Positions 7,508 to 16,758 are shown, counted from the first letter of the stretch. The stretch is 64,000 bases of DNA from Candidatus Peregrinibacteria bacterium (GCA_020429235.1 JAGQLQ010000001.1:1-64000); one strand, 5' to 3'. Notes: generated by a model from the sequence alone, not told the origin. A program made the numbers and translations.

Positions 7508-9805
7508 ATGAAAACCCTGCAAAAATTTGCTGTCGCAACATTGTGCGCAGTTTTCTTTATTCCCTTCGCAGAAGCACAATCAGTTCCAACTCCAGAGCAG
7601 ATGCTTCCTGCCAACATTGATATCGTTGTCAGCGCAGACCTCACCCAACCAAATCCATTCACTCCGCTCATTGAAGCATGGGAAGAAGATATGGTTGGAA
7701 ACAATGTCGTAACCATCACAGAAGATGGACCTGCTTCCCCAAGCGAAGATGACATCCTTTTCCGCTTCCTGACTCAAAAACCATTCACATTTGCCATGAA
7801 TACCGTGGAAGCAACCGAAGAAGATCCATACCCAATGCCAGACATGTACCTCTTTGGAGATCTGAGTGATCAGGATTTTGAAGATCTGATTGCCTCAAGA
7901 CTGTACGAAGATGAAGAACCAAGCAGCTCCGACCACAATGGCACAACAATCTACGAAGTTTCTTCAGATATGTATATTTTCCAATACATCGACATTGATG
8001 TTGTCACCAGCTCACTCGAATCTGCGCAAACACTCATCGACACATATGAAAATAATGGAGATTCACTAAGCAAAAAAGATTTCTGGCAAAACAGCGAAGA
8101 CCACATAACCATCGACGGATTCGTAAGCATGTATGTTGATCCAGCATTTGCCGCACAGGATCTTGAAGCCCAGGAACTCTTTGAAGAACTTGGACTGAAC
8201 AAATCACTTATTGGACTTATGACCGGAGAAATATTCCGCCTCGGACAAACAGAAGATGGATTCGATTTCCAAATGTATGTAGAAGGAGACCAGGACAAAC
8301 TTGAAGAGTTGGATATGGAGTTCGACAAATACAACTTCACACCATCCCTCTACAAAACCATCAGCGGAAACAACATCATTCTCTATACAGAAAACAACGG
8401 TGCCAACGAATGGAAAGAAGATTTTCTTAAATCGTTTTCTCCTGACTCAGAAGTTATGGACCTCTACAATGAAATGGTCAGCTCAATAGAAGAAGAAACC
8501 GGCATCAACATCGACGAAGATCTCTTCCCATATCTTGGCGGGAAAAACATGATCGCCGTACACAACAGTGAACAGCTCTTCCCTGCAATCACCGCTGTAT
8601 TCGAAAGTAACAGCGGATTCAAAGACACTTTAAACGAGTTGAACGACGCCATTGCAGACGCAAATCTGGACAACAGCAGCTATCAACAACAACTCCACCT
8701 TATCTCTGGACAGTACTTCGTCCACCACATGATGAAAGATCCAGAATTCGGAGATATTGATCTCTGGCTTGGAATGACCAGCGACAACCTTTTTGTTATT
8801 TCAACCCACCACGAACTCAACACCATCTTCCGTGCAGCTGGAAACATGACACTCAATGAAGGATTCGCAAAAAACTTTGAAGGACCACAAGACAACACTT
8901 CCAGCCTCTTCTACATGGACTTCGAAAATCTTGCCGACTACGTCGCTTATGGCATGACCGAACAAGGAGCAAGCGAAGAAGAACTCCAGGAAGTAGCCGA
9001 CATGGCCGCGCCATGGCACAACCTTTACCTCATCAGTTTTGCCGACGGAAACCAATCATGGGCCAACGGAAGCCTTGGAGTAAACCATGAACTCCTTGCC
9101 CAGGTCGACTGGGAAGACCTTCTTTTTGGACCATCATACGTTTATGATGATTACTACGACGAAAGCCCATTCCCAATAGAACCAAATTTCCCGTCCCGCC
9201 TCTTCTGCGACGTTCATGCAGACGACTGGTTCTACACCTATGTCACCAACCTTTCTGACATGGACATTGTCAGTGGATACTCCGACGGATGCTTCCGTCC
9301 AAACGATCCTGTTACCCGTGCGGAGTTTGTAAAAATGTTCATCGCAGGACTAGAAGCAATCGACTGGGAAATAAGTCCGGTTATGACTTCAACACCAGCT
9401 TTCTTCAGCGATGTAAGCGATGCATGGTACACCACGTATGTAAATGAAGCCGCCGCAAACTCACTCATTAACGGATACCCAGACGACACTTTCCGTCCAA
9501 ATAACTCAATCAGCCGTGCAGAAGCCATGGAGGTGCTCTTTGGCCTTACCATGATGGATGAAAACCCAATCGCTCATCCATTCACCGACGTCCTTCCTGG
9601 CGACTGGTTCAACGATAGTGTCACAGCCATGTACGATGCCGGAATTATTAGTGGAAAAACACCAGATATGTTCGATCCACATGCAAACATCACCCGCGCA
9701 GAAGCCGCCAAAGTCATCAATCTCTACCTGGACTACCTTAAGGATAAAATGGACCTTGAAACATTCTTTGAAGAGGCCGGAGAAATTGAGGAACCAGTAA
9801 TGTAA
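7508..9805 (+). CDS. Secreted SLH-anchored protein with DUF3352-like body
   Basis: A 765-residue exported protein. Residues 1-23 are a classical signal peptide ending near AEA|QSV. The body (about 30-560) resembles the DUF3352 family: it opens with a LPANIDIVVSADL segment and alternates beta-rich and acidic helical stretches. Three S-layer-homology domains close the protein, seen as DVHADDWFYTYV...GCFRPNDPVTRAE, DVSDAWYTTYV...DTFRPNNSISRAE and DVLPGDWFNDSV...DMFDPHANITRAE. It is likely held to the cell envelope through the SLH triplet. A DUF3352-like lipoprotein relative is at 49816-51555. The strong hairpin at 9821 ends the transcript. Function is unknown. Confidence 0.85.
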   Translation: MKTLQKFAVATLCAVFFIPFAEAQSVPTPEQMLPANIDIVVSADLTQPNPFTPLIEAWEEDMVGNNVVTITEDGPASPSEDDILFRFLTQKPFTFAMNTVEATEEDPYPMPDMYLFGDLSDQDFEDLIASRLYEDEEPSSSDHNGTTIYEVSSDMYIFQYIDIDVVTSSLESAQTLIDTYENNGDSLSKKDFWQNSEDHITIDGFVSMYVDPAFAAQDLEAQELFEELGLNKSLIGLMTGEIFRLGQTEDGFDFQMYVEGDQDKLEELDMEFDKYNFTPSLYKTISGNNIILYTENNGANEWKEDFLKSFSPDSEVMDLYNEMVSSIEEETGINIDEDLFPYLGGKNMIAVHNSEQLFPAITAVFESNSGFKDTLNELNDAIADANLDNSSYQQQLHLISGQYFVHHMMKDPEFGDIDLWLGMTSDNLFVISTHHELNTIFRAAGNMTLNEGFAKNFEGPQDNTSSLFYMDFENLADYVAYGMTEQGASEEELQEVADMAAPWHNLYLISFADGNQSWANGSLGVNHELLAQVDWEDLLFGPSYVYDDYYDESPFPIEPNFPSRLFCDVHADDWFYTYVTNLSDMDIVSGYSDGCFRPNDPVTRAEFVKMFIAGLEAIDWEISPVMTSTPAFFSDVSDAWYTTYVNEAAANSLINGYPDDTFRPNNSISRAEAMEVLFGLTMMDENPIAHPFTDVLPGDWFNDSVTAMYDAGIISGKTPDMFDPHANITRAEAAKVINLYLDYLKDKMDLETFFEEAGEIEEPVM

Positions 9806-9820
9806 AGTCTCCACAAAAAC

Positions 9821-9854
9821 AAAAGAGCCCTACCAAACCTGGTAGGGCTCTTTT
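9821..9854. terminator. Bidirectional intrinsic terminator
   Basis: AAAAGAGCCCTACC (9821-9834) pairs perfectly with GGTAGGGCTCTTTT (9841-9854) around a 6-nt loop. The T run follows on one strand and its mirror on the other. It ends both the SLH gene (+) and the convergent gene at 9853-10266 (-), whose stop codon overlaps it. Confidence 0.9.
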
Positions 9855-10266
9855 ATATAAAGTCAGAAACCACACGCACCAAAAGCGAACTCATTCGCAA
9901 AGGTTTCCCCTTTCGCCGCCGAAACAGAACCTTCGTGCCAATTCCAAGACTCACACCCTGTTTCAAAATCATCTGCGCCGGCCGACGATAGTACGTCACC
10001 CATTGAGCCTGATCCTCTGGATCTGTCCCTTCCGGCGCGATAAACACCGTCGAAGAAATCGCTCCAACAACAATCCCCGGCTCCTCTTCACCATGAAGTT
10101 CAATCTGTTCCAGTATCCAGGGATGTTGCCCCACAAGCGCTTCACGAAACTTCTCCCGCAAAGCTGGCAAAGGTTCAATATCAGAAGTACGGTCCTCCAC
10201 TTCAGGTACGGACTTCTCCGCATCCTGAGATGATCCATCAATAATTCGTAACCGTCGAACACCCAT
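9853..10266 (-). CDS. Unknown 137-residue protein
   Basis: I do not recognise this protein. It has no signal peptide or membrane helix. A variable acidic N-terminus (to about residue 40) precedes a conserved-looking core with VGAISSTVFIAPEGTDPEDQAQWVTYYRRPAQMILK and a basic RRRKGKPLR segment. The beta-strand-rich pattern suggests a small folded domain. ATG at 10266 is the only reasonable start. It lies 53 bp downstream (on its strand) of the end of the structured RNA candidate at 10319-10861, so read-through from that RNA is possible. Confidence 0.6.
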   Translation of the reverse strand: MGVRRLRIIDGSSQDAEKSVPEVEDRTSDIEPLPALREKFREALVGQHPWILEQIELHGEEEPGIVVGAISSTVFIAPEGTDPEDQAQWVTYYRRPAQMILKQGVSLGIGTKVLFRRRKGKPLRMSSLLVRVVSDFI

Positions 10267-10318
10267 ATCAGAAGAATAATTTTATGCCGAGTATAAATTC
10301 TCACAAAATTTTTGCAAA

Positions 10319-10343
10319 CAAAAAACCCCCACCGAAGTGAGGG
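10319..10343 (-). terminator. Intrinsic terminator of the structured RNA
   Basis: On the minus strand CCCTCAC (10343-10337), a TTCG tetraloop, GTGGGGG (10332-10326), then a run of T (10325-10319). The stem has 7 pairs with one G-T. It is followed by CTTTTCTT on the plus strand, so it may work both ways. Confidence 0.75.
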
Positions 10344-10861
10344 CTTTTCTTATTCCAAGCTTATTAGTTCTCGGTGTTGAGGTGAGAACTCAAGATTTTT
10401 GTTTGGAATTTTTGTTTTAAGTCTGACCAGACCATGTCTATCCAAGCTTTGGCTGTTTTTTCCAGTCCTGCCACGGACCATCTGTGGGCGCACCTACTAC
10501 GCACGCAAGCGTGAACGAGAGGTACCAGATAGCTGTTGGGTCGGAATGCAAACGGTCAATTTTGCAATCCACTGCTCAGTAGAGACAGAATGAAAGCGAA
10601 ACATTTATCAATGATATCCTGCTTCGCTTCCCTGTCTGTTTCTACAAACATTCTAGTAGAGAAGCGTCATCCTGATTTTCAATGGTCGTTCTGCTTTGTT
10701 TTTATTTTTGTGCCTTTATTTTTGAAGGCGAAGCTTTGTTTGCTTTTGGTTTTTGTTTGGTGCCGATCAGTCGTTTGTCGATCCTTTCAGCTGGTAAACG
10801 TCTGATTCCTGCTTATCGGCGTTGTTGTTCCTTGTGGAATGTGTGGGGCCGAAGAAGAAAT
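10319..10861 (-). ncRNA. Candidate structured non-coding RNA, ~540 nt, unknown family
   Basis: The 735 bp between 10267 and 11001 hold no convincing protein gene. The minus strand is A-rich in unpaired stretches and has many perfect hairpins: ATCAG-T-CGTTT (10766-10776) with AAACG-T-CTGAT (10796-10806) under an outer GCCG/CGGC pair; GCCTT/AAGGC (10712-10729); TCTAC/GTAGA (10641-10660); GACAG+AGCGAA (10584-10600) with TTCGCT+CTGTC (10623-10636); GGAATGCAAA (10543-10552) with TTTGCAATCC (10561-10570); CACGC/GCGTG (10502-10513); GTCTGACCAGAC (10421-10432); AGTTCTC/GAGAACT (10366-10390) enclosed by ATTCCAA/TTGGAAT (10352-10409). A promoter (10868-10895) and a terminator (10319-10343) bracket it. 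I found no RNase P, tmRNA, SRP, 6S or group I/II intron signature. Confidence 0.6.
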
Positions 10862-10867
10862 CGTTCA

Positions 10868-10895
10868 ATCATATCAATTTCAAAACTTTTTGCAA
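10868..10895 (-). promoter_or_regulatory. Promoter of the structured RNA
   Basis: Minus strand TTGCAA (10895-10890), 16 bp, TATGAT (10873-10868), start predicted near 10861. The same TTGCAA -35 is seen at the promoters of tRNA-Trp (48839), tRNA-Thr (53871) and the DUF378 gene (18832). Confidence 0.6.
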
Positions 10896-11001
10896 ATTTT
10901 ACCCATCGACGCACACATAAAAATATTGTTAAATAACCTTTAAATACTCTACTCTCAGTACTTTTTTTGTGCTACAAATAAACAAGACCTAAATATATGT
11001 A

Positions 11002-13617
11002 GTGGATAGAACATTCGTAGCACTCGACATAGAAACCACTGGATTCGATGCCGAAAAAGACCAAGTTATAGAAATTGCCGCCATCAAGTTCGATGACAAT
11101 AAAGTCATCGACACCTTTGACACACTCGTTCATCCAAACCGCAACGTTCCACCGATCATTATTCACATGACCGGTATTAGCGATGAAATGCTGGAGGGAG
11201 CACCACAATTTGAAGACATCAAAGAAAAACTGGTTCAGTTTATTGGAAAACATCCAATTGTCGGACACAACATCTCTTTTGACGTCGGATTCCTCAATCA
11301 AAAAGGATGCGCGCTCACCAATCCCCTCTTCGACACCCTCGATCTGGCATCAATGCTCATTCCGGGACTCCCTTCTTACAGTCTGGACACCCTCACCCGA
11401 TCGCTCAAGATCAAACACGAAAACAAGCATCGGGCCCTTTCAGACACGCAGGCGACCCAGGAACTCTTCTCTATTGTTCTTCAAAAAATCAAAGAACTGG
11501 ATGAACACACCCTGGAAGGAATCAAAAAAGTTCTGGATAAAAGCACCTGGCCCATGCGTGACCTCTTCCTCTATGAAGATGGACAAAAATCCAAGCCAGA
11601 CACTTCAATGTATGAAGAAGAGTCGATCAAACCCAAACCTTTTCCACCAACGCAATACGACACCTTCTTTAATGAAAACGGAGCACTTTCAAAAGTCATT
11701 CAGGATTACGAATGCCGCGACACTCAAAAACAGGCATCCAACAAAATTCTGGAATGTTTCCAGCTCCAAAAACATTTACTCCTGGAAGCCGGAACAGGAA
11801 CCGGAAAAACGCTCGCCTACCTGGCCGCCGCCGTCTACTTTGCCCAACTCGAAAAGAAAAAAGTAGTCATCTCCACTCACACTAAAAACCTGCAGGATCA
11901 GATCATTAACAAAGATATTCCTCTCCTCCGCAAAGCACTCAAAAGCATTAATGAAGACATCGACTTCAAGGCCACCCTCTTAAAAGGACGATCCAACTAC
12001 GTTTCTGTCAAACGACTTCACCGCTTCATGAACAAAGATATGTTCGAAGATCACGAAGTCACCTTCCTCTTAAAAGTGATGATGTGGCTTAAATGGACCA
12101 CAACCGGCGACATCTCTGAACTGAGCATTCAGGGAAAAGAGTTCCCACTTCGATTCGAAGTCTGTTATGAAGACGGATCCGACGACGAAAACGATCCAAA
12201 CTACGTGCAACAAAGCTTCCTCAAAAAAGCGCGACGCAATGCAGAAGAGTCCGACATAATCGTGGTCAATCACGCACTCTTGCTCACCGACGCCGTCAAA
12301 GAAACCCCAATCCTCCCGGAATACGACTTCGTAGTATTCGATGAAGCCCATCACCTGGAAAATGTGACCACGGACAGCTTAACCATTAACTTTTCTCCAG
12401 GATCATTCAGCCGTCCATTCGAAAAAATCGCCCGAATAGACGAAGATTTAAGCGTAAAATGTCGCCAGATCGAAAGCAAAGCCGATCTTTTCTTTGGCAT
12501 TCTTGGTATCTTCACCGAAAAACATGCCGATGCAATGCAGCTGCAATATCAATACCTTATTCAGGGTGAAGCACTCAACTCATTGGAATGGAAAAAGGTA
12601 CAAGACTCCGTCAAACACCTGGACCAACTCATTCAAGAACTGATCGAAGACCTAAAAGACTACTCCAACAAAGATGAAGACACCGAAAGAGAGGTTCGCG
12701 CCCAGGCCTTCGAAATCCGCCAACGTCATGATGACCTTAAAACCGTATTCCTGAACGGAAACTGGGACAATCGCGTCCAATGGACTTACAAAACCTATGA
12801 TGGCACCAGCTGTCTTAAAAGCGCACCTATTAATGTTGGAGTAGAGCTCCACAATTTCATTTTCAATGCGAAAAAGAGTGCGATTCTCACATCCGCAACA
12901 CTCCAAACAGAACAAAATTTCGACTTCATACGCCACCAACTCGCGCTCGACAGCTCCGTAGAAGCAATAGCCCTGCCATCTCACTTCGACTACCCCGACC
13001 AGGTAAAAATCATCATCCCGGAAGACATGCCCGCCCCAAAAACCGAAGGCTACTTCAAAGCATGCAACAACGTTATCGAACAGGTCGTCAAAGCCAATGG
13101 TGGACGAACCCTCGTGCTCTTCACATCCAAAAAAGCACTCACTGCATCATACATGGCGCTCGCACCAGACCTGAAAACCGAAGGTTACAACGTGCTGGCC
13201 CAGGGCGTTACCGGGGGAAAAGGAAAAATTCTGGAACATTTTAAAGAAGAACCCGAAACATCAGTTCTTTTCGGAACCGCCAGCTTCTGGCAGGGAATCG
13301 ATATTCCAGGCGACCTGCTCACCTGTGTCATTATGCAAAAACTCCCATTCGACCCCCCATCAGACCCACTCATCTACTCCCGTGGACTCCAATACCAAAA
13401 CGCCTTCAGCGAATACCAGCTACCACTCGCCATCCTCCGCTTCAAACAAGGATTTGGCCGCCTGATTAGAACCAGCAAAGATAAAGGCTGCATGATCATC
13501 CTCGACTCCCGCATCCTCCAAAACAGCTACGGCCAGAAGTTCCTCACATCCCTCCCCGAAGGCATTCGACTCGACTACAGCCTGGCTGACGAAATTGGCG
13601 AGACCCTCAATCACTAA
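11002..13617 (+). CDS. dinG: DnaQ-type exonuclease fused to DinG-type helicase
   Basis: An 871-residue fusion. Residues 1-170 are a DEDDh 3'-5' exonuclease, with DIETTG at 9-14, GHNISFD and HRALSDTQAT. The rest is a superfamily 2 XPD/DinG-like helicase: Walker A EAGTGTGKT near residue 261, DEAH near 447, and motif VI QGFGRLIRTSKDKG near the end. The four-cysteine iron-sulphur cluster of E. coli DinG is absent, as in the Gram-positive fused form. It probably acts in DNA repair or in removal of replication obstacles. The start is GTG 11002; the ATG at 10997 runs straight into TAG. Confidence 0.9.
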   Translation: MDRTFVALDIETTGFDAEKDQVIEIAAIKFDDNKVIDTFDTLVHPNRNVPPIIIHMTGISDEMLEGAPQFEDIKEKLVQFIGKHPIVGHNISFDVGFLNQKGCALTNPLFDTLDLASMLIPGLPSYSLDTLTRSLKIKHENKHRALSDTQATQELFSIVLQKIKELDEHTLEGIKKVLDKSTWPMRDLFLYEDGQKSKPDTSMYEEESIKPKPFPPTQYDTFFNENGALSKVIQDYECRDTQKQASNKILECFQLQKHLLLEAGTGTGKTLAYLAAAVYFAQLEKKKVVISTHTKNLQDQIINKDIPLLRKALKSINEDIDFKATLLKGRSNYVSVKRLHRFMNKDMFEDHEVTFLLKVMMWLKWTTTGDISELSIQGKEFPLRFEVCYEDGSDDENDPNYVQQSFLKKARRNAEESDIIVVNHALLLTDAVKETPILPEYDFVVFDEAHHLENVTTDSLTINFSPGSFSRPFEKIARIDEDLSVKCRQIESKADLFFGILGIFTEKHADAMQLQYQYLIQGEALNSLEWKKVQDSVKHLDQLIQELIEDLKDYSNKDEDTEREVRAQAFEIRQRHDDLKTVFLNGNWDNRVQWTYKTYDGTSCLKSAPINVGVELHNFIFNAKKSAILTSATLQTEQNFDFIRHQLALDSSVEAIALPSHFDYPDQVKIIIPEDMPAPKTEGYFKACNNVIEQVVKANGGRTLVLFTSKKALTASYMALAPDLKTEGYNVLAQGVTGGKGKILEHFKEEPETSVLFGTASFWQGIDIPGDLLTCVIMQKLPFDPPSDPLIYSRGLQYQNAFSEYQLPLAILRFKQGFGRLIRTSKDKGCMIILDSRILQNSYGQKFLTSLPEGIRLDYSLADEIGETLNH

Positions 13618-13687
13618 ACAGTCCAACCACTAGCATTCAAAAGCACTTTCCACTACAATAGCAGGGAAATTCTTTAATATACCGAAA

Positions 13688-14296
13688 ATGGATATCACAA
13701 CCATAGTCATAATAGTCGCCCTCGTCGTTATTGGCGGATTTGTTATTGGCGTCTACAACAATCTTATCACCCTCAAAAACAAAGTTGATGAAGGATGGGC
13801 AGACATCGACACTCAACTCAAAAGGCGGTATGACCTGATTCCGAACATGGTCGAAACTGTAAAAGGATATGCGAAACACGAAAAAGAGACTCTTGAAAAC
13901 GTAACCAAAGCCCGCAACGTGGCAATGGGTGCCACCGACCCGGCAGCCAAGGCAGAAGCAGAAAACATGCTTTCTGGAGCACTTAAAACCCTCTTTGCCG
14001 TCGCCGAAAACTATCCTCAATTGAAAGCTGACAAAAACTTCCTTGAACTCCAAACAACCTTGAAGGAAATTGAAGAACACATCCAACTTTCACGCCGTTA
14101 TTACAATGCCACTGTTCGGGACTTCAACACCAAGCTCGAAGTATTCCCAAACAACATTGTTGCTGGAATGTTTGGATTCAAGAGGCGAGACTTCTTTGAA
14201 ATCACAGAAGGAGAACGTGAAAACGTAAAGGTCAGCTTCTCTGAGGACGACAAAGGCACCGAAGCAGCAGACAGTAAAGAATCTGAAGACAACTAA
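13688..14296 (+). CDS. lemA: LemA family membrane protein
   Basis: A 202-residue LemA family protein. It has a single N-terminal membrane helix (residues about 5-24, IVIIVALVVIGGFVIGVY) followed by the diagnostic LKNKVDEGWADIDTQLKRR segment and long helices ending with SRRYYNATVRDFN and FPNNIVAGMFGF. These proteins form helical bundles outside or at the membrane; their biochemical role is unsettled. It is followed 2 bp later by a DUF2207 protein, a pairing widespread in bacteria, which suggests a shared envelope function. Confidence 0.92.
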   Translation: MDITTIVIIVALVVIGGFVIGVYNNLITLKNKVDEGWADIDTQLKRRYDLIPNMVETVKGYAKHEKETLENVTKARNVAMGATDPAAKAEAENMLSGALKTLFAVAENYPQLKADKNFLELQTTLKEIEEHIQLSRRYYNATVRDFNTKLEVFPNNIVAGMFGFKRRDFFEITEGERENVKVSFSEDDKGTEAADSKESEDN

Positions 14297-14298
14297 TC

Positions 14299-16083
14299 GT
14301 GCCAAAATCTTCAAACAATTGGCTTAGCCGTAAAGCACTCCTCCTTCTTTTAGGTGGAGCTGCTGCTATTTTGCTCCTTTTTATCCCTCACAAAGCCGGC
14401 GCGTACGGTTACGATTGGGATATTAGCAGCTTTACAACAGATATCACCGCACAAGAGGACGGGACACTTGTTGTTGAAGAAACTATTGTCGCCGACTTTA
14501 CCCGTGAATCACATCACGGAATCTACCGGACCATTCCGGTCCAATACCCCGATGCCACCAATCACACGCTCAACCTTCGTTACAACGTTGTAAGCGTTAA
14601 AGACGAAAACGGATCTGACTGGTGGTACGAAACAACACGCGAAGGTGAATATCTTAAAATCAAAGCTGGTGACGCCAATGTCTACTTTAACGAGCCAATA
14701 ACATTTGTCATCACCTACGAAATCCAACGCGCTGTATCGTTCCAGTTCGATGACCATGACGAAATCTACTGGAACGCCACCGGTGATGAATGGGAAGTCC
14801 CAATTCTCTCCGCAACCGCCACCATTCATCTGCCAAACTCAGTCAGTGAGTCCGATCTTCGGGCTACCTGCTACACTGGCGGATACGGCTCAGTTCAACA
14901 GGAATGTGAACATTCCATTTCTGGAAACAGTCTTACCTATACAGCAACCAATGAACTCGGCTCTTATGAAGGGCTCACCATTGTAGCTGGCTTTCCAAAA
15001 GGAATCATCACACAGCCACCAATCACACAACGCATCACATGGTTCCTGTTCGACAACTGGCCATACATGATTCCGTTAGCAACCCTCCTCACACTTCTCT
15101 ATCTCTGGCAAACACGCGGACGTGATCCACAAACCAACCGCGACACCGTTATGCCTCATTACGAAGCTCCTGAAGGATTCACTCCAGCCGAAGCAGGAAC
15201 TCTCATCGACGAAAAAGTCGACATGCATGACATCAGCGCCACCATTATTGATATGGCTGTTCGCGGATATCTGAAAATCAAAGAGATCAAAAAGAAAAAG
15301 ATCCTCTTTGGCGACGACTATGACTACGAATTCACCAGACTCAAAGATTACAGTAGTGATCCCAAACTCCACAGCCACGAGAAAAAAACCCTCGATGCCA
15401 TTTTCCAAAGCGGCGACACTGTAAAAATGTCCGACCTCAAAAACAAGTTCTATCTCAAGCTTCCAGGCATTATCGATGCCACCTACGACCGGCTCGTTTC
15501 TGAAAAATACTTCCCCCGAAACCCGGACAAAACACGAAAAGCCTATGCCGGAACCGGAGGAGCACTCCTCTTTTTACCACTCTTCTTCCTTGGATTGTTT
15601 ATTGAAGGACTGATTGCAGTTCCAATAGCCATCGCGGTATCAGGAGTTATTATCCTGGCATTTGCAAACATCATGCCGGCCAAAACCAAGAAAGGAGTAG
15701 AAATGTATTACACAATCCTTGGACTGGAAGAGTTCATCAACACCGCAGAAAAAGACCGTATCAAGTGGCAGGAAAAAGAAAATATTTTCATGAAACTGCT
15801 CCCTTACGCAATGGCCTTCCGCATCGCTGACAAGTGGAGCAAAGCGTTTGAAGGACTCAACAAAACCCCAAGCTGGTTCGAAAGCACCGATCCAAACTTT
15901 GCGAACAACTTCAATACCTACTACTTCGTGAATCGCCTCACCTCTATGTCCACCAGCATGGCAACAACCATGCAAACCGCACCACGTTCAAGTGGAAGTG
16001 GCGGAAGCTGGAGTGGTGGAAGTGGATTTTCTGGCGGATTCTCCGGCGGAGGATTTGGTGGTGGTGGTGGTGGAAGCTGGTAG
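14299..16083 (+). CDS. DUF2207 membrane protein with Gly-rich tail
   Basis: A 594-residue membrane protein of the DUF2207 family. A signal or first helix spans about residues 12-34, then a beta-rich extracytoplasmic domain begins with YDWDISSFTTDITAQEDGTLVVEE and contains HGIYRTIPV. A membrane helix follows near 250-270, a cytoplasmic region next, and two close helices near 415-455 (LLFLPLFFLGLFIEGLIAVPIAIAVSGVI). The C-terminus is almost only Gly, Ser, Phe and Trp (FSGGFSGGGFGGGGGGSW), usual for the family. Start is GTG 14299, coupled to lemA. Function is unknown; an envelope role with LemA is inferred. Confidence 0.88.
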   Translation: MPKSSNNWLSRKALLLLLGGAAAILLLFIPHKAGAYGYDWDISSFTTDITAQEDGTLVVEETIVADFTRESHHGIYRTIPVQYPDATNHTLNLRYNVVSVKDENGSDWWYETTREGEYLKIKAGDANVYFNEPITFVITYEIQRAVSFQFDDHDEIYWNATGDEWEVPILSATATIHLPNSVSESDLRATCYTGGYGSVQQECEHSISGNSLTYTATNELGSYEGLTIVAGFPKGIITQPPITQRITWFLFDNWPYMIPLATLLTLLYLWQTRGRDPQTNRDTVMPHYEAPEGFTPAEAGTLIDEKVDMHDISATIIDMAVRGYLKIKEIKKKKILFGDDYDYEFTRLKDYSSDPKLHSHEKKTLDAIFQSGDTVKMSDLKNKFYLKLPGIIDATYDRLVSEKYFPRNPDKTRKAYAGTGGALLFLPLFFLGLFIEGLIAVPIAIAVSGVIILAFANIMPAKTKKGVEMYYTILGLEEFINTAEKDRIKWQEKENIFMKLLPYAMAFRIADKWSKAFEGLNKTPSWFESTDPNFANNFNTYYFVNRLTSMSTSMATTMQTAPRSSGSGGSWSGGSGFSGGFSGGGFGGGGGGSW

Positions 16084-16111
16084 GAAAAGCCTCCAAGAGA
16101 AGCTACCAAAA

Positions 16112-16140
16112 TTGACAAAACCCCAAAATCAATCTATTTT
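16112..16140 (+). promoter_or_regulatory. Promoter of alaE
   Basis: TTGACA (16112-16117), 17 bp, TATTTT (16135-16140). The predicted start near 16147 leaves a leader of about 87 nt before ATG 16234. The leader contains a seven-codon mini-ORF (ATG 16150 to TGA) that may be chance. A second TTGACA at about 16171 has no good -10. Confidence 0.55.
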
Positions 16141-16233
16141 ATCAACCTTATGCTTCACGGCATAGGACTTTGACAACCCACTCAACATTTCCCAAAAGAA
16201 AAGGATAGAGGTGTAATTCTGAATAAAGCAACC

Positions 16234-16710
16234 ATGCGTTGGCGACTCCTGTTTGCCGACCTACTCGCCAGGGTCACCTTCTCCATTTCCACGGGGATGA
16301 TGATCGAAATTGGCATTGCCGGCATGACTTTGATGCAATCGGTCTACGCCCGCTTGTCAATGTTGCCTGTGGTCATCCTTATGGCCCGGCCTTACGGCAT
16401 CTTCCGCGACTGGGTACTCAGGAAAGCGAACGTAAAGGTAGACAAAAAAGGTCGTCCGGCCAAAGGGAGCCGGCTTCGATACTTCATCGTCAACCCGATA
16501 GCATATGCTTTCTTCTTCTGCCCACAATATGGATTCATCCTGTGGATCGAAGGAGCAACCTGGCCTCAAGTCTGGAAAGCCGTCGGAAGCATTGCCATAG
16601 GCTCACCCCTTCTGGGCGCACTCTTTGGATTGTGGATGGACTTCGTGCGAGTAAGGATCTTTCGGATCCCACCTCAGCTCGACCAGCAATCCTCAGAGGA
16701 AAGCAGTTAA
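16234..16710 (+). CDS. alaE: L-alanine exporter family protein (AlaE-like)
   Basis: A 158-residue membrane protein matching the AlaE family, which exports L-alanine using the proton gradient. Four hydrophobic segments are seen. The family core is clear in the first half: DLLARVTFSISTGMMIEIG, then AGMTLMQSVYARL and ILMARPYGIFRD. A second pair of helices follows FIVNPIAYAFFF and ends in GALFGLWMDFVRVRIF. The family is best known from gammaproteobacteria. The coding region is noticeably more GC-rich than its neighbours, and the gene stands alone between its own promoter and a hairpin, which suggests horizontal acquisition. Confidence 0.82.
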   Translation: MRWRLLFADLLARVTFSISTGMMIEIGIAGMTLMQSVYARLSMLPVVILMARPYGIFRDWVLRKANVKVDKKGRPAKGSRLRYFIVNPIAYAFFFCPQYGFILWIEGATWPQVWKAVGSIAIGSPLLGALFGLWMDFVRVRIFRIPPQLDQQSSEESS

Positions 16711-16732
16711 GCCACTGCTCAAACAAAAAGCA

Positions 16733-16758
16733 CCCCTGGTCACACATGTGACCAGGGG
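16733..16758. terminator. Strong palindrome downstream of alaE and uvrB
   Basis: CCCCTGGTCAC (16733-16743), a 4-nt loop, GTGACCAGGGG (16748-16758). It lies between the convergent alaE and uvrB stops. The 11-bp GC-rich stem is terminator-like, although no long T run follows on either strand. Confidence 0.65.

Noticed and set aside
10319-10861. RNase P RNA, tmRNA or a self-splicing intron as identity of the structured RNA
   Set aside because: No P4-type pairing core or GGAAAGTCC/ACAGAA signature, no tRNA-like ends with CCA, no group II domain V or group I P7 core found on either strand.
10399-10936. Three short plus-strand reading frames in the 10.3-11 kb gap
   Set aside because: They are 64-89 codons, mutually overlapping, rich in Phe/Cys/Leu from T-rich DNA, and antisense to the helices of the structured RNA. 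No start context or protein-like features.
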